DNA of 64,000 nt from Ferrimonas marina. GTDB taxonomy: Bacteria; Pseudomonadota; Gammaproteobacteria; Enterobacterales; Shewanellaceae. The notes below the pieces were generated by a model. That model was not told the DNA's origin and made no database searches. It saw only the letters and a program-made list of their open reading frames with translations. Positions 1-9,144 of this stretch are shown here, in pieces. The stretch covers positions 496,001 through 560,000 of the forward strand of contig NZ_FQXG01000002.1 in NCBI RefSeq assembly GCF_900129905.1. Reading direction: 5' to 3'. Both the position numbers and the translations under genes were made by a program. Every line of letters begins with the position of its first letter. Position 1 is the first letter of the stretch.

Positions 1-1
1 G

Positions 2-235
2 GCTGGATTGCTGGTGGCCCTGCTCACCAGCACCGGGGTCACCATCATGGAGTGGCTGGAGAACCCCGGCGGGATCTTCCACGATGCCAGCGGCACACGC
101 TGGCGCTTTGTTTACGAGACCTATATCAGCTGGTTTATCCCCACTTGGATCACCACCAGCGGGATATGCCTGCTGCTGAGCTTAGGCCTCACCCTGCTCC
201 ATCACTACCACCTCAATAAGCCCGATCGGGACTGA
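2..235 (+). CDS. C-terminal part of a membrane protein (partial)
   Basis: The reading frame is open from the first base of the window and ends in TGA at 233-235, so only the last ~77 residues of a longer protein are visible. There are two hydrophobic segments, one at the start (LLVALLTSTGVTIM) and one near the end (WITTSGICLLLSLGLTLLHHY). They are separated by a polar loop rich in aromatic residues, and the tail is short and charged. This looks like the end of a polytopic inner-membrane protein. The family cannot be told from this fragment. It converges on the DUF917 gene, with 15 bases between the stops. Confidence 0.6.
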   Translation, partial: AGLLVALLTSTGVTIMEWLENPGGIFHDASGTRWRFVYETYISWFIPTWITTSGICLLLSLGLTLLHHYHLNKPDRD

Positions 236-250
236 GCCTGAGATAAAGGC

Positions 251-1351
251 TTAGTCGAGCACCGGGGTAAAGGGCCGGTCCAGCCCCAGATAGCTCGGGC
301 CAAAGGCCGCCAGGCCTCGCTCGGTCACAAAGGCCGCCGGAGCGGGGAGGATCACCACCGCCACGTTCATGCCCACCCGGTGGTTGGGGTTGAGTACCGG
401 CTCTCCCTTATCCAAGTCAATCAGACAGAGCAGCTCCGGAATGGTGGCGTGCAGCTGGCCATCGAGCCAACCGGCCAGGTTCTCGTTCTTGATGTCGATG
501 CGGTAATCATGGCTCTGAAACTCACCGCTGCCGTCGATGCTGACCTCGCCGAGGGTGAAGCCCCCCTCGGTACGCCAGTCAAACTCCGACACCTGACCGC
601 GAAACACCACCCGGCCCTGACCATGCTCGGCAATGGCCACGGCCACGTCCGAGCCCTCCTCTTTGGCCAGGCGCAGCGCCTTGCCCAGCGCCAGCGCCTT
701 GGAGATGGTGCCGGGGATCAGCGCCGAGCGCAGCTGCGAGACCGGCAGGGCATGGTCGATGGCGGCGATGTCGTTGCGACTGACCATCGACAGTGCCCGC
801 ACCAGGGTCTCGGCACGCTGATCGTCCACTACCTGCTCCAGCACGAAGCACTCGCCAAACTCGTTGGCGGCGACGATGGGGGCGGCGGGCAGATCATTGA
901 GATAGTAGGTGGAGTGGGTGATCTCCGGTACCGCCCGGCCAGCGGGATCGGCATCGATGATCATGCCGTCGTTCATCGCCGCCACGTAGAAAGAGATGGC
1001 GGTGTTGGAGCCCCCCAGTTCGCAGCAAACGGTACCGTAGAAGGGCTGGCCCAGGTACTGGCTCAAGCGGCGATAGGCGGTGTCGATGGGCGGCTCGCCA
1101 CTTTGCGGCAGGCGGCGATACTGGGCTTCCTGCTCCGGCGGCATCGGCGAGATCGCGCCCAGCATATAAGGGGTGCAGATCAGCGCCTCATCCGGTGCCT
1201 CGTCCAGGCTGACCAGACGAAAGGGTTTGTTGGCGGCAAAGGCCCGGTCCAGGTACTCAAACCCCTCATCCAGTTCACCGCCACCGCCGGTGCCGAGCAC
1301 GGCACAGCCGTGGAGGATGTCGATGAGATCTTGTTTATCGAGGTGTTTCAT
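251..1351 (-). CDS. DUF917 / S-methyl thiohydantoin desulfurase-family protein
   Basis: This 366-residue protein has the DUF917 start: an LIDILHGCAVLGTGGGG stretch near residues 9-25 followed by an acidic GF segment. The family was later linked to S-methyl-thiohydantoin desulfurase of ergothioneine breakdown, and members sit near hydantoinase/oxoprolinase genes. The N-terminal half carries Gly-rich loops (e.g. ELGGSNTA) and the C-terminal half a beta-rich domain, as expected. No signal peptide is seen, so it should be cytoplasmic. It is the last gene of a minus-strand run (TonB receptor, NCS1 permease, this gene), 83 bases after the permease. I infer that it acts on the imported compound. The exact substrate is not shown by the sequence. 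Confidence 0.8.
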   Translation of the reverse strand: MKHLDKQDLIDILHGCAVLGTGGGGELDEGFEYLDRAFAANKPFRLVSLDEAPDEALICTPYMLGAISPMPPEQEAQYRRLPQSGEPPIDTAYRRLSQYLGQPFYGTVCCELGGSNTAISFYVAAMNDGMIIDADPAGRAVPEITHSTYYLNDLPAAPIVAANEFGECFVLEQVVDDQRAETLVRALSMVSRNDIAAIDHALPVSQLRSALIPGTISKALALGKALRLAKEEGSDVAVAIAEHGQGRVVFRGQVSEFDWRTEGGFTLGEVSIDGSGEFQSHDYRIDIKNENLAGWLDGQLHATIPELLCLIDLDKGEPVLNPNHRVGMNVAVVILPAPAAFVTERGLAAFGPSYLGLDRPFTPVLD

Positions 1352-1434
1352 AACCCTTTACCGCCAATAGAGAAATCAACAAGGGGCCAACGCCCAGACC
1401 GCGCAACAGGGTAGCCGCACGGCCGCAAAACAAA

Positions 1435-2745
1435 TCAGCTGTCAGTGCCCGGTTGCGCTGGCCAGACCTTGGCCAGAACCCAGTAGCACAGCACGGTAAC
1501 CGCCAGCGCATCCAGCACCTCCTGACCCGAAAGCCGGGCCCAGCCCTGGTTTACCGCAACGGCCATGGCAACGCCGGCGGCCCAGGCCAGCAGTGCCGGC
1601 CCGTTCCAGCGCTTAGGCAGAGCGGCTTGGTCGTACGCCTGGCCGCCGCGCCGCCCCCAGAAATCCACTACCACGATGGCGGCCACCGGGGTAAACAGCA
1701 CCGACAGGCCAAACAGGAAATCGGTAAAGCTGTCGAGTAGGTTGAGCCAGGCTGCCAGGGTACCCAGCACCCCGGCCAGGGCGGCGATACGCCACATCTT
1801 CTGCCCGGTGAATACCGCGTTGAGCCCCAGGGCACTGCTGTAGAGATTGACCGCGGTGGAGAGCCAGCTGGAGAGCACCAGGGCGATAAAGGCCAGCTTG
1901 CCCATACCCAGCAGCAGCATCACCTGCAGCACGTCGTCGCTGCCGGTACGGGCGCCGGCGTAGGCGGCGATGACGTAGACCAGGGTGCACAGGCCAAGGA
2001 AAGGCCAGAAGCTGGCCACCACGGCATCACTCCGGTCTCGGGCGAAGCGGCTGAAGTCCGGCATCAGCACCACGCTGACGATAAAGCTGCCCACCACGAT
2101 GGAGATCGCCTCCGCCAGCCCCATCTCACCGCTGGGCGCAGGCAGAGCAGAGCCGCCCTGCCCCAGGCTCAGCCAGGCCATCGCCAGGGTGACCAGGATC
2201 AGCACCGGCACAAAGGCGGTGGAGAGGCGCTCAATCAAGCGGAATCCGTACAGCGCAGTGAGGGTGAACACCACGCCACCGAGTAGCTCAAACACCCAGG
2301 GGTTGGGGCTGCTGCCAAACAACGCCAGCGACCACTCGCCAGCGACATAGCTGAACAGGTTCATATTGACCCCGTACCAGCCCAGCAAGGCAGCGGCAAA
2401 AGCCAGGTTGAGCAGCACCGAGCCGTAGCGGCCAAATACACTGCGGTTGATCATGCAGGCGGTGAGTCGGTTGTCTCGCCCCACCACGCCCATCACGGCA
2501 CCGAGCAGCGACAGCAGCAGGCCGCCGAGGACAAAGGCCCATAGCGCCTGGTAAAAGCCCAGCGCCCGGCCCAGTTCCAGCCCGGTGATCAAGCCCGGAA
2601 CGGTGAAGGCCAGCCCGCCGTTGACCATCCCCACCCGCCAGCCATTGAGGGTGCGCGACTCCGGCACCCGAGTGGTGGCGAAATCTTCCAGCGGGCTGGG
2701 GTCATGGGGCTGCACGGCGGCGTTACAGGGTTGGCTCTTCATCAT
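1435..2745 (-). CDS. NCS1-family nucleobase/hydantoin permease (CodB-like)
   Basis: This 436-residue protein is very hydrophobic, with about 12 membrane segments, and has the layout of the nucleobase:cation symporter-1 family (cytosine permease type). The N-terminal region after the short hydrophilic lead (VPESRTLNGWRVGMVNGGLA) and the motif around GVVGRDNRLTACMINRSVFG resemble the family's TM1-TM3 region. It begins 10 bases after the stop of the TonB receptor, so the two are surely cotranscribed. Likely role: inner-membrane uptake of a nucleobase-, allantoin- or hydantoin-like compound brought into the periplasm by the receptor. NCS1 substrates cannot be assigned from sequence by eye. Confidence 0.85.
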   Translation of the reverse strand: MMKSQPCNAAVQPHDPSPLEDFATTRVPESRTLNGWRVGMVNGGLAFTVPGLITGLELGRALGFYQALWAFVLGGLLLSLLGAVMGVVGRDNRLTACMINRSVFGRYGSVLLNLAFAAALLGWYGVNMNLFSYVAGEWSLALFGSSPNPWVFELLGGVVFTLTALYGFRLIERLSTAFVPVLILVTLAMAWLSLGQGGSALPAPSGEMGLAEAISIVVGSFIVSVVLMPDFSRFARDRSDAVVASFWPFLGLCTLVYVIAAYAGARTGSDDVLQVMLLLGMGKLAFIALVLSSWLSTAVNLYSSALGLNAVFTGQKMWRIAALAGVLGTLAAWLNLLDSFTDFLFGLSVLFTPVAAIVVVDFWGRRGGQAYDQAALPKRWNGPALLAWAAGVAMAVAVNQGWARLSGQEVLDALAVTVLCYWVLAKVWPAQPGTDS

Positions 2746-2755
2746 TCAAACGGGC

Positions 2756-4882
2756 TCAGAAGCGGTAGTTCATCTCAACGCCAAAGGTACGCGGTTGGTT
2801 GGGCAGACGCACCAGCTCGGTGACGCCATCGTCCAGCAGGAACAGATCCTCCGCGGTACGCTCGTCGGTCAGGTTGTCGACGTAGGCGGTCAGACGCCAC
2901 TGGTCGGCCACCAGGCCGATATTGGCGTTAAGGAAGGTGGTGGTGTTGGAGCGGATCTCCGGGAGGAAGATATCAAAGCTGCGCGGCCCGTTGACCTGCA
3001 GATCCACCCGTGACTCCAGTTGCCAGCCGTTGTTTAGCGGCAGGCTGTGGTTTAACGCGGCGTTGAAATTGAAGTCCGACACCCACAGCTGCGGCTCCCC
3101 CACCAGTTCTGGCATCCGCTCAAACTCGTTGATCTCGGAGTCGATGATGCCACCGGTAAGCTGCAGGTTAAGCTGACGGGTCAGGTCAATGGCCAGCTCC
3201 GCTTCCAGCCCCTGCAGGGTCACGTCGTCCACCGACAGGTTCTCCAGGGTGAAGGTGTCGACGTTGAACTGGGTGATCTGGGCATTCTCCTGCTCGATGT
3301 AGAAGGCGGCGCCGTTCAAGGTCACCCGGCCATCCCAGAAATCGGTCTTGAAGCCGGCCTCGAAGCTGTCGGACACCTCCTTGTCGTAGATGCGCGACAC
3401 ATCCGGATGGGGCTCGTTAAAGCCGCCGGAGCGGAAGCCCTTGGAGTAACCGGTGTAGAGCAGGGTCCGGTCGGTGATCTGGTAGGCCAGGGAGACCTTG
3501 GGCTGCCACTGGCTGAAGGTATCCTCGGCGTAGGTGCCGGCCACATCCTGCGGGTCCACCGAGCTGCGCTTGTCCTCGTCATAGCGCAGCGCGCCGGTCA
3601 GTTCGAGGCGGTCGGTCAGGTCGTAGTTGAGCTGGCCGGCCAGGCCCCAGGCCTGGCTGCGGTTGTCATCGAGGATGCTGAACAGCAGCAGGTCATCGCC
3701 GAAATCGCTGCGGGTCAGGCGCTGATCGCCGATGGGGTCGTCGTAGCTGTGGGTAGCGGTGTAGCGGGTCCGGTCCTGGTAGAAGGCGGACACCGCCCAG
3801 CGCAGCGGCTGGTCGTCGTGAGAGGTGAAACGGCTCTCGAAGGTCCAGGCATCCACGTTGGCAATCCCCTCGATGGCTCCGGCGTAGTGGAAGATGAAAT
3901 CCGAGGGCACGGCGGAGTAATCGGAGTCGTAGAAGCTGTCCTGCTTGGACTCGCTATAGCCGGCGATCAGTTCAAACTGGCCCAGCTCCAGGTACTGGTT
4001 GAGGCGGGCGGAGAACTCCATCACATCGCGGTTGTCCTCGTTGACCACGTTCTGCGACATCTGCAGAGAGAAGTCGTCCCAGCTGTCGGCGGTGACCCCC
4101 TGGTAGTAGGCCAGGCCACCCTCGCTGCTGCCATAGCGGCCACGCAGGTTCAGCTCGGTGTCGTCGCCCAATTCAAAGCGCAGCTGACCAAACAGGCCGT
4201 GCTCCTTGAAGTGATCGGCCATCTCGCCGGTGAAGGTGTTCTCAATCTGGCCATCGGTGCCGCGGGTGTAGCCACCGAGGCGGAAGAAGGCGTTGTCGCT
4301 GATGGCGCCGGAGGTCACACCGGTAAGGCGATAGCTGTTGGCGTGGCCGTAGCTGGCCGACAGCTGGGTTTCCGGCACGTCACTGGGCGGCTTGGTGTTG
4401 AGGATCATCGCCCCACCGATGGCGCCACGACCGTACAGCGCGCCCTGGGCACCGCGCATCACCTCGATGCGCTCGATGTCCACCAGATCCTGGTTGATGA
4501 ACTCCAGGTCCGGTGCAGTCACCCCGTCGACCACCACCGCCAGCGGGGCTTCGCCCACCTGGGGGGTGATCATGCCGCGGATCTGGATCCGCGCCAGGCC
4601 CGGACGGAAGTTATCGAGCTGGCTGAAGTTGGGGGTCAGATCTGCCACGTCCCGGACATTACGGATCCGCGCCTTCTCAATCATCGCTTCGTCATACACA
4701 GAGACACTGTCCGGGATGGATTGCAGGGTCTCGACCCGGCCCCGGGCGACCACGGTGATCTTCTCAATCTCCGCCTGCTCCAGAACCTCTTCCGCCAGCA
4801 CCTGGCTTGGCAGGGCGACGCCCATCAGTGATGCGGCGATGGCACAGGACAGCAGGGTGGGACGAAACAGGGCAGATTCCAT
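2756..4882 (-). CDS. TonB-dependent outer-membrane receptor
   Basis: The protein has 708 residues. A signal peptide ends near ALPSQVLAEE (~residues 22-31). A plug domain follows (IEKITVVARGRVETLQSIPDSVSVYDE; then GVTAPDLEF and RIEVMRGAQGALYGRGAIGG, the classic plug motif). The rest is a 22-strand-type barrel ending in an aromatic residue (EMNYRF). It is the first gene of the minus-strand operon with the NCS1 permease and DUF917 protein, so the imported ligand is probably a small heterocycle rather than a siderophore, although the fold alone does not exclude iron chelates. A 344-base gap separates it from the divergent Lrp-type regulator, which may control it. Confidence 0.92.
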   Translation of the reverse strand: MESALFRPTLLSCAIAASLMGVALPSQVLAEEVLEQAEIEKITVVARGRVETLQSIPDSVSVYDEAMIEKARIRNVRDVADLTPNFSQLDNFRPGLARIQIRGMITPQVGEAPLAVVVDGVTAPDLEFINQDLVDIERIEVMRGAQGALYGRGAIGGAMILNTKPPSDVPETQLSASYGHANSYRLTGVTSGAISDNAFFRLGGYTRGTDGQIENTFTGEMADHFKEHGLFGQLRFELGDDTELNLRGRYGSSEGGLAYYQGVTADSWDDFSLQMSQNVVNEDNRDVMEFSARLNQYLELGQFELIAGYSESKQDSFYDSDYSAVPSDFIFHYAGAIEGIANVDAWTFESRFTSHDDQPLRWAVSAFYQDRTRYTATHSYDDPIGDQRLTRSDFGDDLLLFSILDDNRSQAWGLAGQLNYDLTDRLELTGALRYDEDKRSSVDPQDVAGTYAEDTFSQWQPKVSLAYQITDRTLLYTGYSKGFRSGGFNEPHPDVSRIYDKEVSDSFEAGFKTDFWDGRVTLNGAAFYIEQENAQITQFNVDTFTLENLSVDDVTLQGLEAELAIDLTRQLNLQLTGGIIDSEINEFERMPELVGEPQLWVSDFNFNAALNHSLPLNNGWQLESRVDLQVNGPRSFDIFLPEIRSNTTTFLNANIGLVADQWRLTAYVDNLTDERTAEDLFLLDDGVTELVRLPNQPRTFGVEMNYRF

Positions 4883-5226
4883 GGCAAGCCTCGATTGTTG
4901 TTGGTTTTTTCAGCAGGCTCATCCGCGAGCCCCAAGTGACTAAGACCTCATTGTCGGACTTTGCAGAAAAATGATATTTTGTAGATTGCCAATTTGAAAA
5001 AAGGATATTGAAAAGAGCTAGGCATTTTGAGAAACAATTTTTTGAAGAATGCCGTACGTGATCGCGATCGCCCAATATCCAGTCATTTCGGGTGAATAAA
5101 GCAGCAACCACTGTCTGCCGCGAAAAGCTCCAGCTTTCGCATAAGCACTGCCAGAGACGCGCCGACGGATACGTACCGCCGCTAAGGCATTTTCTGGCCA
5201 ACAGACCATCCATACAGAGGCCCCCT
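4883..5226. promoter_or_regulatory. Divergent intergenic region, TonB receptor / Lrp regulator
   Basis: These 344 bases are AT-richer than the genes on both sides. They must hold the promoters of the leftward receptor operon and the rightward regulator. A perfect 10-base palindrome, GATCGCGATC, lies at 5060-5069. A longer open frame runs from 5092 into the regulator, but the ribosome-binding site AGAGG at 5216-5220 places the real start at 5227. No promoter boxes could be fixed with confidence. Confidence 0.5.
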
Positions 5227-5736
5227 ATGGCAAGCAAACCGGTCAAGGTCGACCGCATCAATCGCAAGATCCTGGCAACCCTCCACCTGGAGGCGGACCT
5301 CACCAACGTGGAACTGGCGGAGCGGGTCAATCTCTCCCCCAGTGCCTGCTTCCAGCGGGTCAAAGCGCTGAAGGAAGCCGGCTACTTTAAGCACTTTCAC
5401 GCCGAGGTGGATCTGGACCAGTTGTGCGAACATATGCTGGCTTACGTGGAGTTCACCCTGGCGGACAACGGGGCCCCGGCCCGGCGCCGGTTCGAGGCCG
5501 CCATCGCAGAGATCCCGGAGATCATGGACTGCCTGCGGGTGGCCGGTGACATCGACTACATATCCTTCACCTGTTTTCCCAACGTGGACGCGCTCAATGC
5601 CTGCTGCGACCGACTGACCGACGATCCCAAGCTGGCCATCCGCTCGATCCGTACCCGTATCGTGGTGGAGCGGGCCAAGTGGTTCTTTGGCTACCCGCTG
5701 GACCAGCTCACCTGGCACGCCGACCGCACCGGCTGA
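5227..5736 (+). CDS. Lrp/AsnC-family transcription regulator
   Basis: This is a 169-residue protein, the usual Lrp/AsnC length. The N-terminal part is the family's winged HTH (DRINRKILATLHLEADLTNVELAERVNLSPSACFQRVKAL...). The C-terminal part is a RAM/AsnC effector domain (AYVEFTL... DCLRVAGDIDYISFTCF...). I chose the ATG at 5227 because it has AGAGG six bases upstream and gives the normal length; the open frame itself extends 45 codons further upstream without a good start. It is divergent from the TonB/NCS1/DUF917 operon and is probably its regulator, responding to an amino acid or the imported compound. The target is inferred from position only. Confidence 0.88.
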   Translation: MASKPVKVDRINRKILATLHLEADLTNVELAERVNLSPSACFQRVKALKEAGYFKHFHAEVDLDQLCEHMLAYVEFTLADNGAPARRRFEAAIAEIPEIMDCLRVAGDIDYISFTCFPNVDALNACCDRLTDDPKLAIRSIRTRIVVERAKWFFGYPLDQLTWHADRTG

Positions 5737-5760
5737 GCCCATCGGCCCTCTTCGCCCACA

Positions 5761-5790
5761 AAAAAGCCCGCTCAAGGCGGGCTTTTTGTT
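5761..5790 (+). terminator. Rho-independent terminator (bidirectional)
   Basis: The 11-base arms AAAAAGCCCGC (5761-5771) and GCGGGCTTTTT (5777-5787) enclose a 5-base loop. It lies between the convergent Lrp regulator and the YitT gene and has T-runs on both strands. Confidence 0.9.
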
Positions 5791-5797
5791 TCGGCAG

Positions 5798-6412
5798 CTA
5801 AGTTCTTACCAGGCCCGGCTGGGCGGTGTAGCGCCCCGGCCGGTGGTTGACCCCCAGCACCCCGTTCATCAGCACGATACAGAGGGTGGAGGCCAGCAAT
5901 GTCTCGGCACTGAACAGCAAGAAGGTGGCTACCAGGATAACCAGGTCCAGCCCCATCTGCAGGTAGCCAGCGCGCAGGTTAAATCGCTCCTGGCAGTACA
6001 TCACCAGCACGTTGAAGCCGCCGGCGCTGGCGTTGTGGCGAAACAGCGCCAGCAACCCCAGGCCACAGAGCACGCCGCCCACCACCGCCGCCATCATCGG
6101 ACTTAAGCCATCAATGGCAATACGCTGACCCAGCAGCTCAGACAGCCAGGCGATGAGGCCAACGCAGCCGAGGCTCTTCAGGGTAAAGACCCGGTTCATG
6201 CGGAACCAGGCCATCAGGTAGAAGGGGGCGCTGAGGGCAAAGAACAGCGGGCCAAACTCCAGCTCGAACACCCGACCAATCAGCAGGGCCAAACCGGCAA
6301 CGCCGCCCACCAGGACACCGGCCTGCTTGAGCACCACGATGGCCACCGACACCACCAGAACACCAATGGCCAGGGAGAACAGATCCTCCAGCCAGGAATG
6401 AGAGGGACTCAC
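5798..6412 (-). CDS. YitT family membrane protein
   Basis: About 204 residues with five or six membrane segments. The pattern GVLVGGVAGLALLIGR near the N-terminus and the HNASAGGFNVLVMYCQERF segment with NGVLGVNHRPGRY at the end match the small YitT-type (DUF161) membrane proteins without the DUF2179 domain. The open frame reaches 6490, but its first 26 residues (rich in Arg) look atypical. A GTG at 6412 preceded by AGGTGG gives a protein starting just before SHSWLEDLFSL, which is more usual, so I favour it. Function is unknown; the family is thought to be transporters. It is monocistronic, ending at the shared terminator. Confidence 0.75.
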   Translation of the reverse strand: MSPSHSWLEDLFSLAIGVLVVSVAIVVLKQAGVLVGGVAGLALLIGRVFELEFGPLFFALSAPFYLMAWFRMNRVFTLKSLGCVGLIAWLSELLGQRIAIDGLSPMMAAVVGGVLCGLGLLALFRHNASAGGFNVLVMYCQERFNLRAGYLQMGLDLVILVATFLLFSAETLLASTLCIVLMNGVLGVNHRPGRYTAQPGLVRT

Positions 6413-6664
6413 ACACCACCTCGCACGTCGAGTGAGTTGAAAATTCGCGCCGATTCTAGCGAGCAGCAAGGCGATCACAAGGGCGTGCAACGGTAGGATC
6501 CACCGAACCTGCCAGCCCGATCAGAAGCTGGCGCCAAAAGCCCTGCTCCGATCCAATCATCAGGCCAAAAACATCCCAGCCAACAACAGATGGCTCCGTT
6601 CTGCCCAGAGGAGTAAAAGCTCAGGCTATCAATGGATAAACGAGCGCAATGCCAGACGGCAGAG

Positions 6665-6700
6665 ACAAAAACGCCCAGGGCAGCCAAGCCGCCCTGGGCG
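6665..6700 (-). terminator. Rho-independent terminator of the GntP gene
   Basis: The arms CGCCCAGGGC (6672-6681) and GCCCTGGGCG (6691-6700) are followed, on the minus strand, by TTTTTGTC. It lies 30 bases downstream of the GntP stop codon. Confidence 0.85.
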
Positions 6701-6730
6701 TGATTTATCAGCAGGAATTGCAGCTGTGGC

Positions 6731-8089
6731 TTACAACAGCACCAGGCTCATCAGGTAGATCAGGGTGATAGCGGTCAGACCCTGCACCAGGGTGGCCATG
6801 GTCTGGGCCTTGTAGGCCTGCTTCACGCTCATGCGGCTGAACTGGGTCACAACCCAGAAGAAGCTGTCATTGGCGTGGGACACGGTCATGGCACCGGCAC
6901 CGATGGCCATCACGGTCAGCACGCGGCCCATCTCACTGGCCAGGCCGATGTCACCCAGCATGGGGGCCACCAGCGCAGAGGTTGCTACCAGCGCCACGGT
7001 GGAGGAGCCCTGGGCGGATTTCAGCGCCGCAGCCACCACGAAGGGCATCAGGATACCGATGCCCAAGGCGGACAGGGACTCACCCAGCACGGTACCGATG
7101 TCCGCCGCCTTGAGCACCGCACCGAAAGCACCACCGGCACCGGTGATCAGCAGGATCGGGGCAGCAATCACGATGCCCTGGCTGATGCGCTCACTGAACT
7201 CTTGCACCTTGTCGTCACTCTTGAGCAGACGCAGGGCCAGGAACAGGCCCACCAGCAGTGCGTTCACCGGCTGGCCCAGGAAGGCCAGTACGTCAAACAG
7301 CAGGCCGTCACCTAGCGGGGCGGAGGGGAAGTTGGCGATGGAGCCCAGGCAGATCAGCAGGATCGGCACAAAGATCGGGGCAAAGGCACTGCCAGCGCTG
7401 GGCAGCACACCGTACTCGGCCTTGAGCTTGTCAAAATCTTCCACCTGCTGCTTGAGCTGCTCGGCACCCTCACCGTCCGGCTCAACGTTGGTGAAGCGGT
7501 TGGCCCACAGCACCCCGGCCAGGGCCGCGATGGCAGCAACAAACACACCCACGAAGATCACCAGGCCCAAGGAGGACTCCAGCCCCAGGTTACCGGCAGC
7601 GGCAATGGGGCCCGGCGTCGGCGGCACAAAGGTGTGGGTGGCGTACAGGCCGGTGGCCAGGGCCACGCTCATGGCCACGCTGGAGACGCGCATGCGGTTG
7701 GCCATGGACTGCTTCAGCGAGTTGAGGATGACGTAGCCGGAATCACAGAACACCGGAATGGAGACGATGTAGCCGATGATGGACATGGTCAGGGTGGGGA
7801 AGCGTTTGCCCAGCACCCGGATTACGGTATCCGCCATGGTGATGGCAGCGCCACTCTTCTCCAGGATCACACCGATGATGGTACCCAGCACGATCACCAG
7901 CCCGATATAACCGAGGATGCCGCCAAAGCCCGAGGCGATGGTCTTGGCAATGTCGGCACTGGGCAGGCCATAGGCGAAGGCCGCGATAAAGGAGGCCAGC
8001 AACAGAGTGAGGAAGGGGTGTAGCTTGAACTTGGAGGTGGCCACCACGATAAAGGCGATCACCAGCAGTAGGATGAGTGCGAGGCTCAT
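6731..8089 (-). CDS. GntP-family gluconate/organic acid permease
   Basis: This 452-residue polytopic protein has the hallmarks of the gluconate:H+ symporter family: the start LILLLVIAFIVVATSKFKLHPFL, the GGILGYIGLVIVLGTIIGVILEKSGAA block, SIPVFCDSGYVIL, THTFVPPTPGPIAAAGNLG, and near the end SHANDSFFWVVTQFS. The length matches the family. It is an inner-membrane transporter of gluconate or a related sugar acid; relatives move D-serine or idonate, so the substrate is not certain. It stands alone, with its own terminator downstream. No gluconate kinase or regulator gene is next to it. Confidence 0.9.
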   Translation of the reverse strand: MSLALILLLVIAFIVVATSKFKLHPFLTLLLASFIAAFAYGLPSADIAKTIASGFGGILGYIGLVIVLGTIIGVILEKSGAAITMADTVIRVLGKRFPTLTMSIIGYIVSIPVFCDSGYVILNSLKQSMANRMRVSSVAMSVALATGLYATHTFVPPTPGPIAAAGNLGLESSLGLVIFVGVFVAAIAALAGVLWANRFTNVEPDGEGAEQLKQQVEDFDKLKAEYGVLPSAGSAFAPIFVPILLICLGSIANFPSAPLGDGLLFDVLAFLGQPVNALLVGLFLALRLLKSDDKVQEFSERISQGIVIAAPILLITGAGGAFGAVLKAADIGTVLGESLSALGIGILMPFVVAAALKSAQGSSTVALVATSALVAPMLGDIGLASEMGRVLTVMAIGAGAMTVSHANDSFFWVVTQFSRMSVKQAYKAQTMATLVQGLTAITLIYLMSLVLL

Positions 8090-8305
8090 ATCGGATCCTT
8101 GTTATCTTTTTTTGTCATTGCCTCGCTTTGGGAACGACAGCGAGGCAGCGCTGCCCTCGCCGCGCGAACTGCCACATCCGCCGGGGTCAGGCCCCCGCAT
8201 TATGCGTATCCTGCTGATGAATTGTTGCGCACCAGATCACTATTCAATGACCCAGTGTGATGGCTCAGGGTATTGATTTATTGAGCCAAACTTTGGCAGG
8301 TAGCC

Positions 8306-8860
8306 TCACTCGACCGGCCGGATCACCCGTGCTGGGTTGCCCGCACACACCGTATTGGCCGGCAGATCCCGGGTCACCACGCTGCCCGCCCCCACCACCA
8401 CGTTATCGCCGATGGTCACACCGGGGCAGACGGAGACGTTGGCACCGAGCCAGACCCGATTGCCGATGGTGATCGCCTGGGCAGACTCCTCGCCGGCAGC
8501 CCGACGCTCAGGATCTATGGGATGGGTGGCGGTGGCGATCACCACGCCGGGGGCCAGCAGCACGTCATCGCCGATGACGATGGCAGCGGGATCGAGCAAG
8601 GTGCAGCCGTGGTTGGCATAGAAGCGCTTGCCCAGCTTGAGGTTGCTGCCATAGTCACAATGAAATGGCGCCTCGATGTGGGCGTCACTTTCCTGCCCCA
8701 GCAGCTGCGCCAGCAAGGCACGGCGCTGCGACTCCTCACTGGGGCAGGTTTGATTGAAGCGATGACAGATCACCTTGGCCTGCTGGCGCTTGGCCGTCAG
8801 CTCCGCATCCCAAGGCTGGTAGTTCTGCCCGCTCACCATCTTTTGCCACTGCTCTGACAT
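8306..8860 (-). CDS. maa: Maltose/galactoside O-acetyltransferase family protein
   Basis: This 184-residue protein has an N-terminal Mac domain (SEQWQKMVSGQNYQPWDAEL...) and a left-handed beta-helix of hexapeptide repeats (IGDDVLLAPGVVIATATHP, IGNRVWLGANVSVCPGVTIG, DNVVVGAGSVVTRDLPAN). The His in ATATHPID is the expected catalytic residue, and the tail GNPARVIRPVE is typical. It transfers acetyl from acetyl-CoA to sugars such as maltose or glucose in the cytoplasm. Length and start agree with E. coli Maa. It lies in the same direction as the GntP gene but 216 bases upstream of that gene's start, so cotranscription is not clear. Confidence 0.87.
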   Translation of the reverse strand: MSEQWQKMVSGQNYQPWDAELTAKRQQAKVICHRFNQTCPSEESQRRALLAQLLGQESDAHIEAPFHCDYGSNLKLGKRFYANHGCTLLDPAAIVIGDDVLLAPGVVIATATHPIDPERRAAGEESAQAITIGNRVWLGANVSVCPGVTIGDNVVVGAGSVVTRDLPANTVCAGNPARVIRPVE

Positions 8861-9144
8861 ACCGACTCCTTAACCCCCGTGACGACAAGCCGCCATTATG
8901 GCGCCCAGCAGCAACAGATTGCCAAGCGACAGCTCACATCGCCAGGTATCGGCCGTCTAGCGAGCACTGCGTGAGAAAAAGTATGCAGACCAACCCCTTG
9001 GCGGCAGGCTTTAGGCCATGAGCTGGAGCCGAGTCAGGTGGTTTGAAACGGTGAGCGAAATTCATTCTTGACCCTTTGTTGAATTCCTGCCCCACCAAAC
9101 ATGGGCTACAGTAGGGCTATGCCAACCCCACCAAAGGAGTTGTG

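Noticed and set aside
380-1414. Long plus-strand frame opposite the DUF917 gene (344 codons)
   Set aside because: It mirrors a well-supported gene on the other strand, has no family features, and is typical of GC-rich antisense frames. The same applies to frames opposite the TonB receptor (3407-4831), the subtilase (13537-14343) and dbpA (23487-25169).
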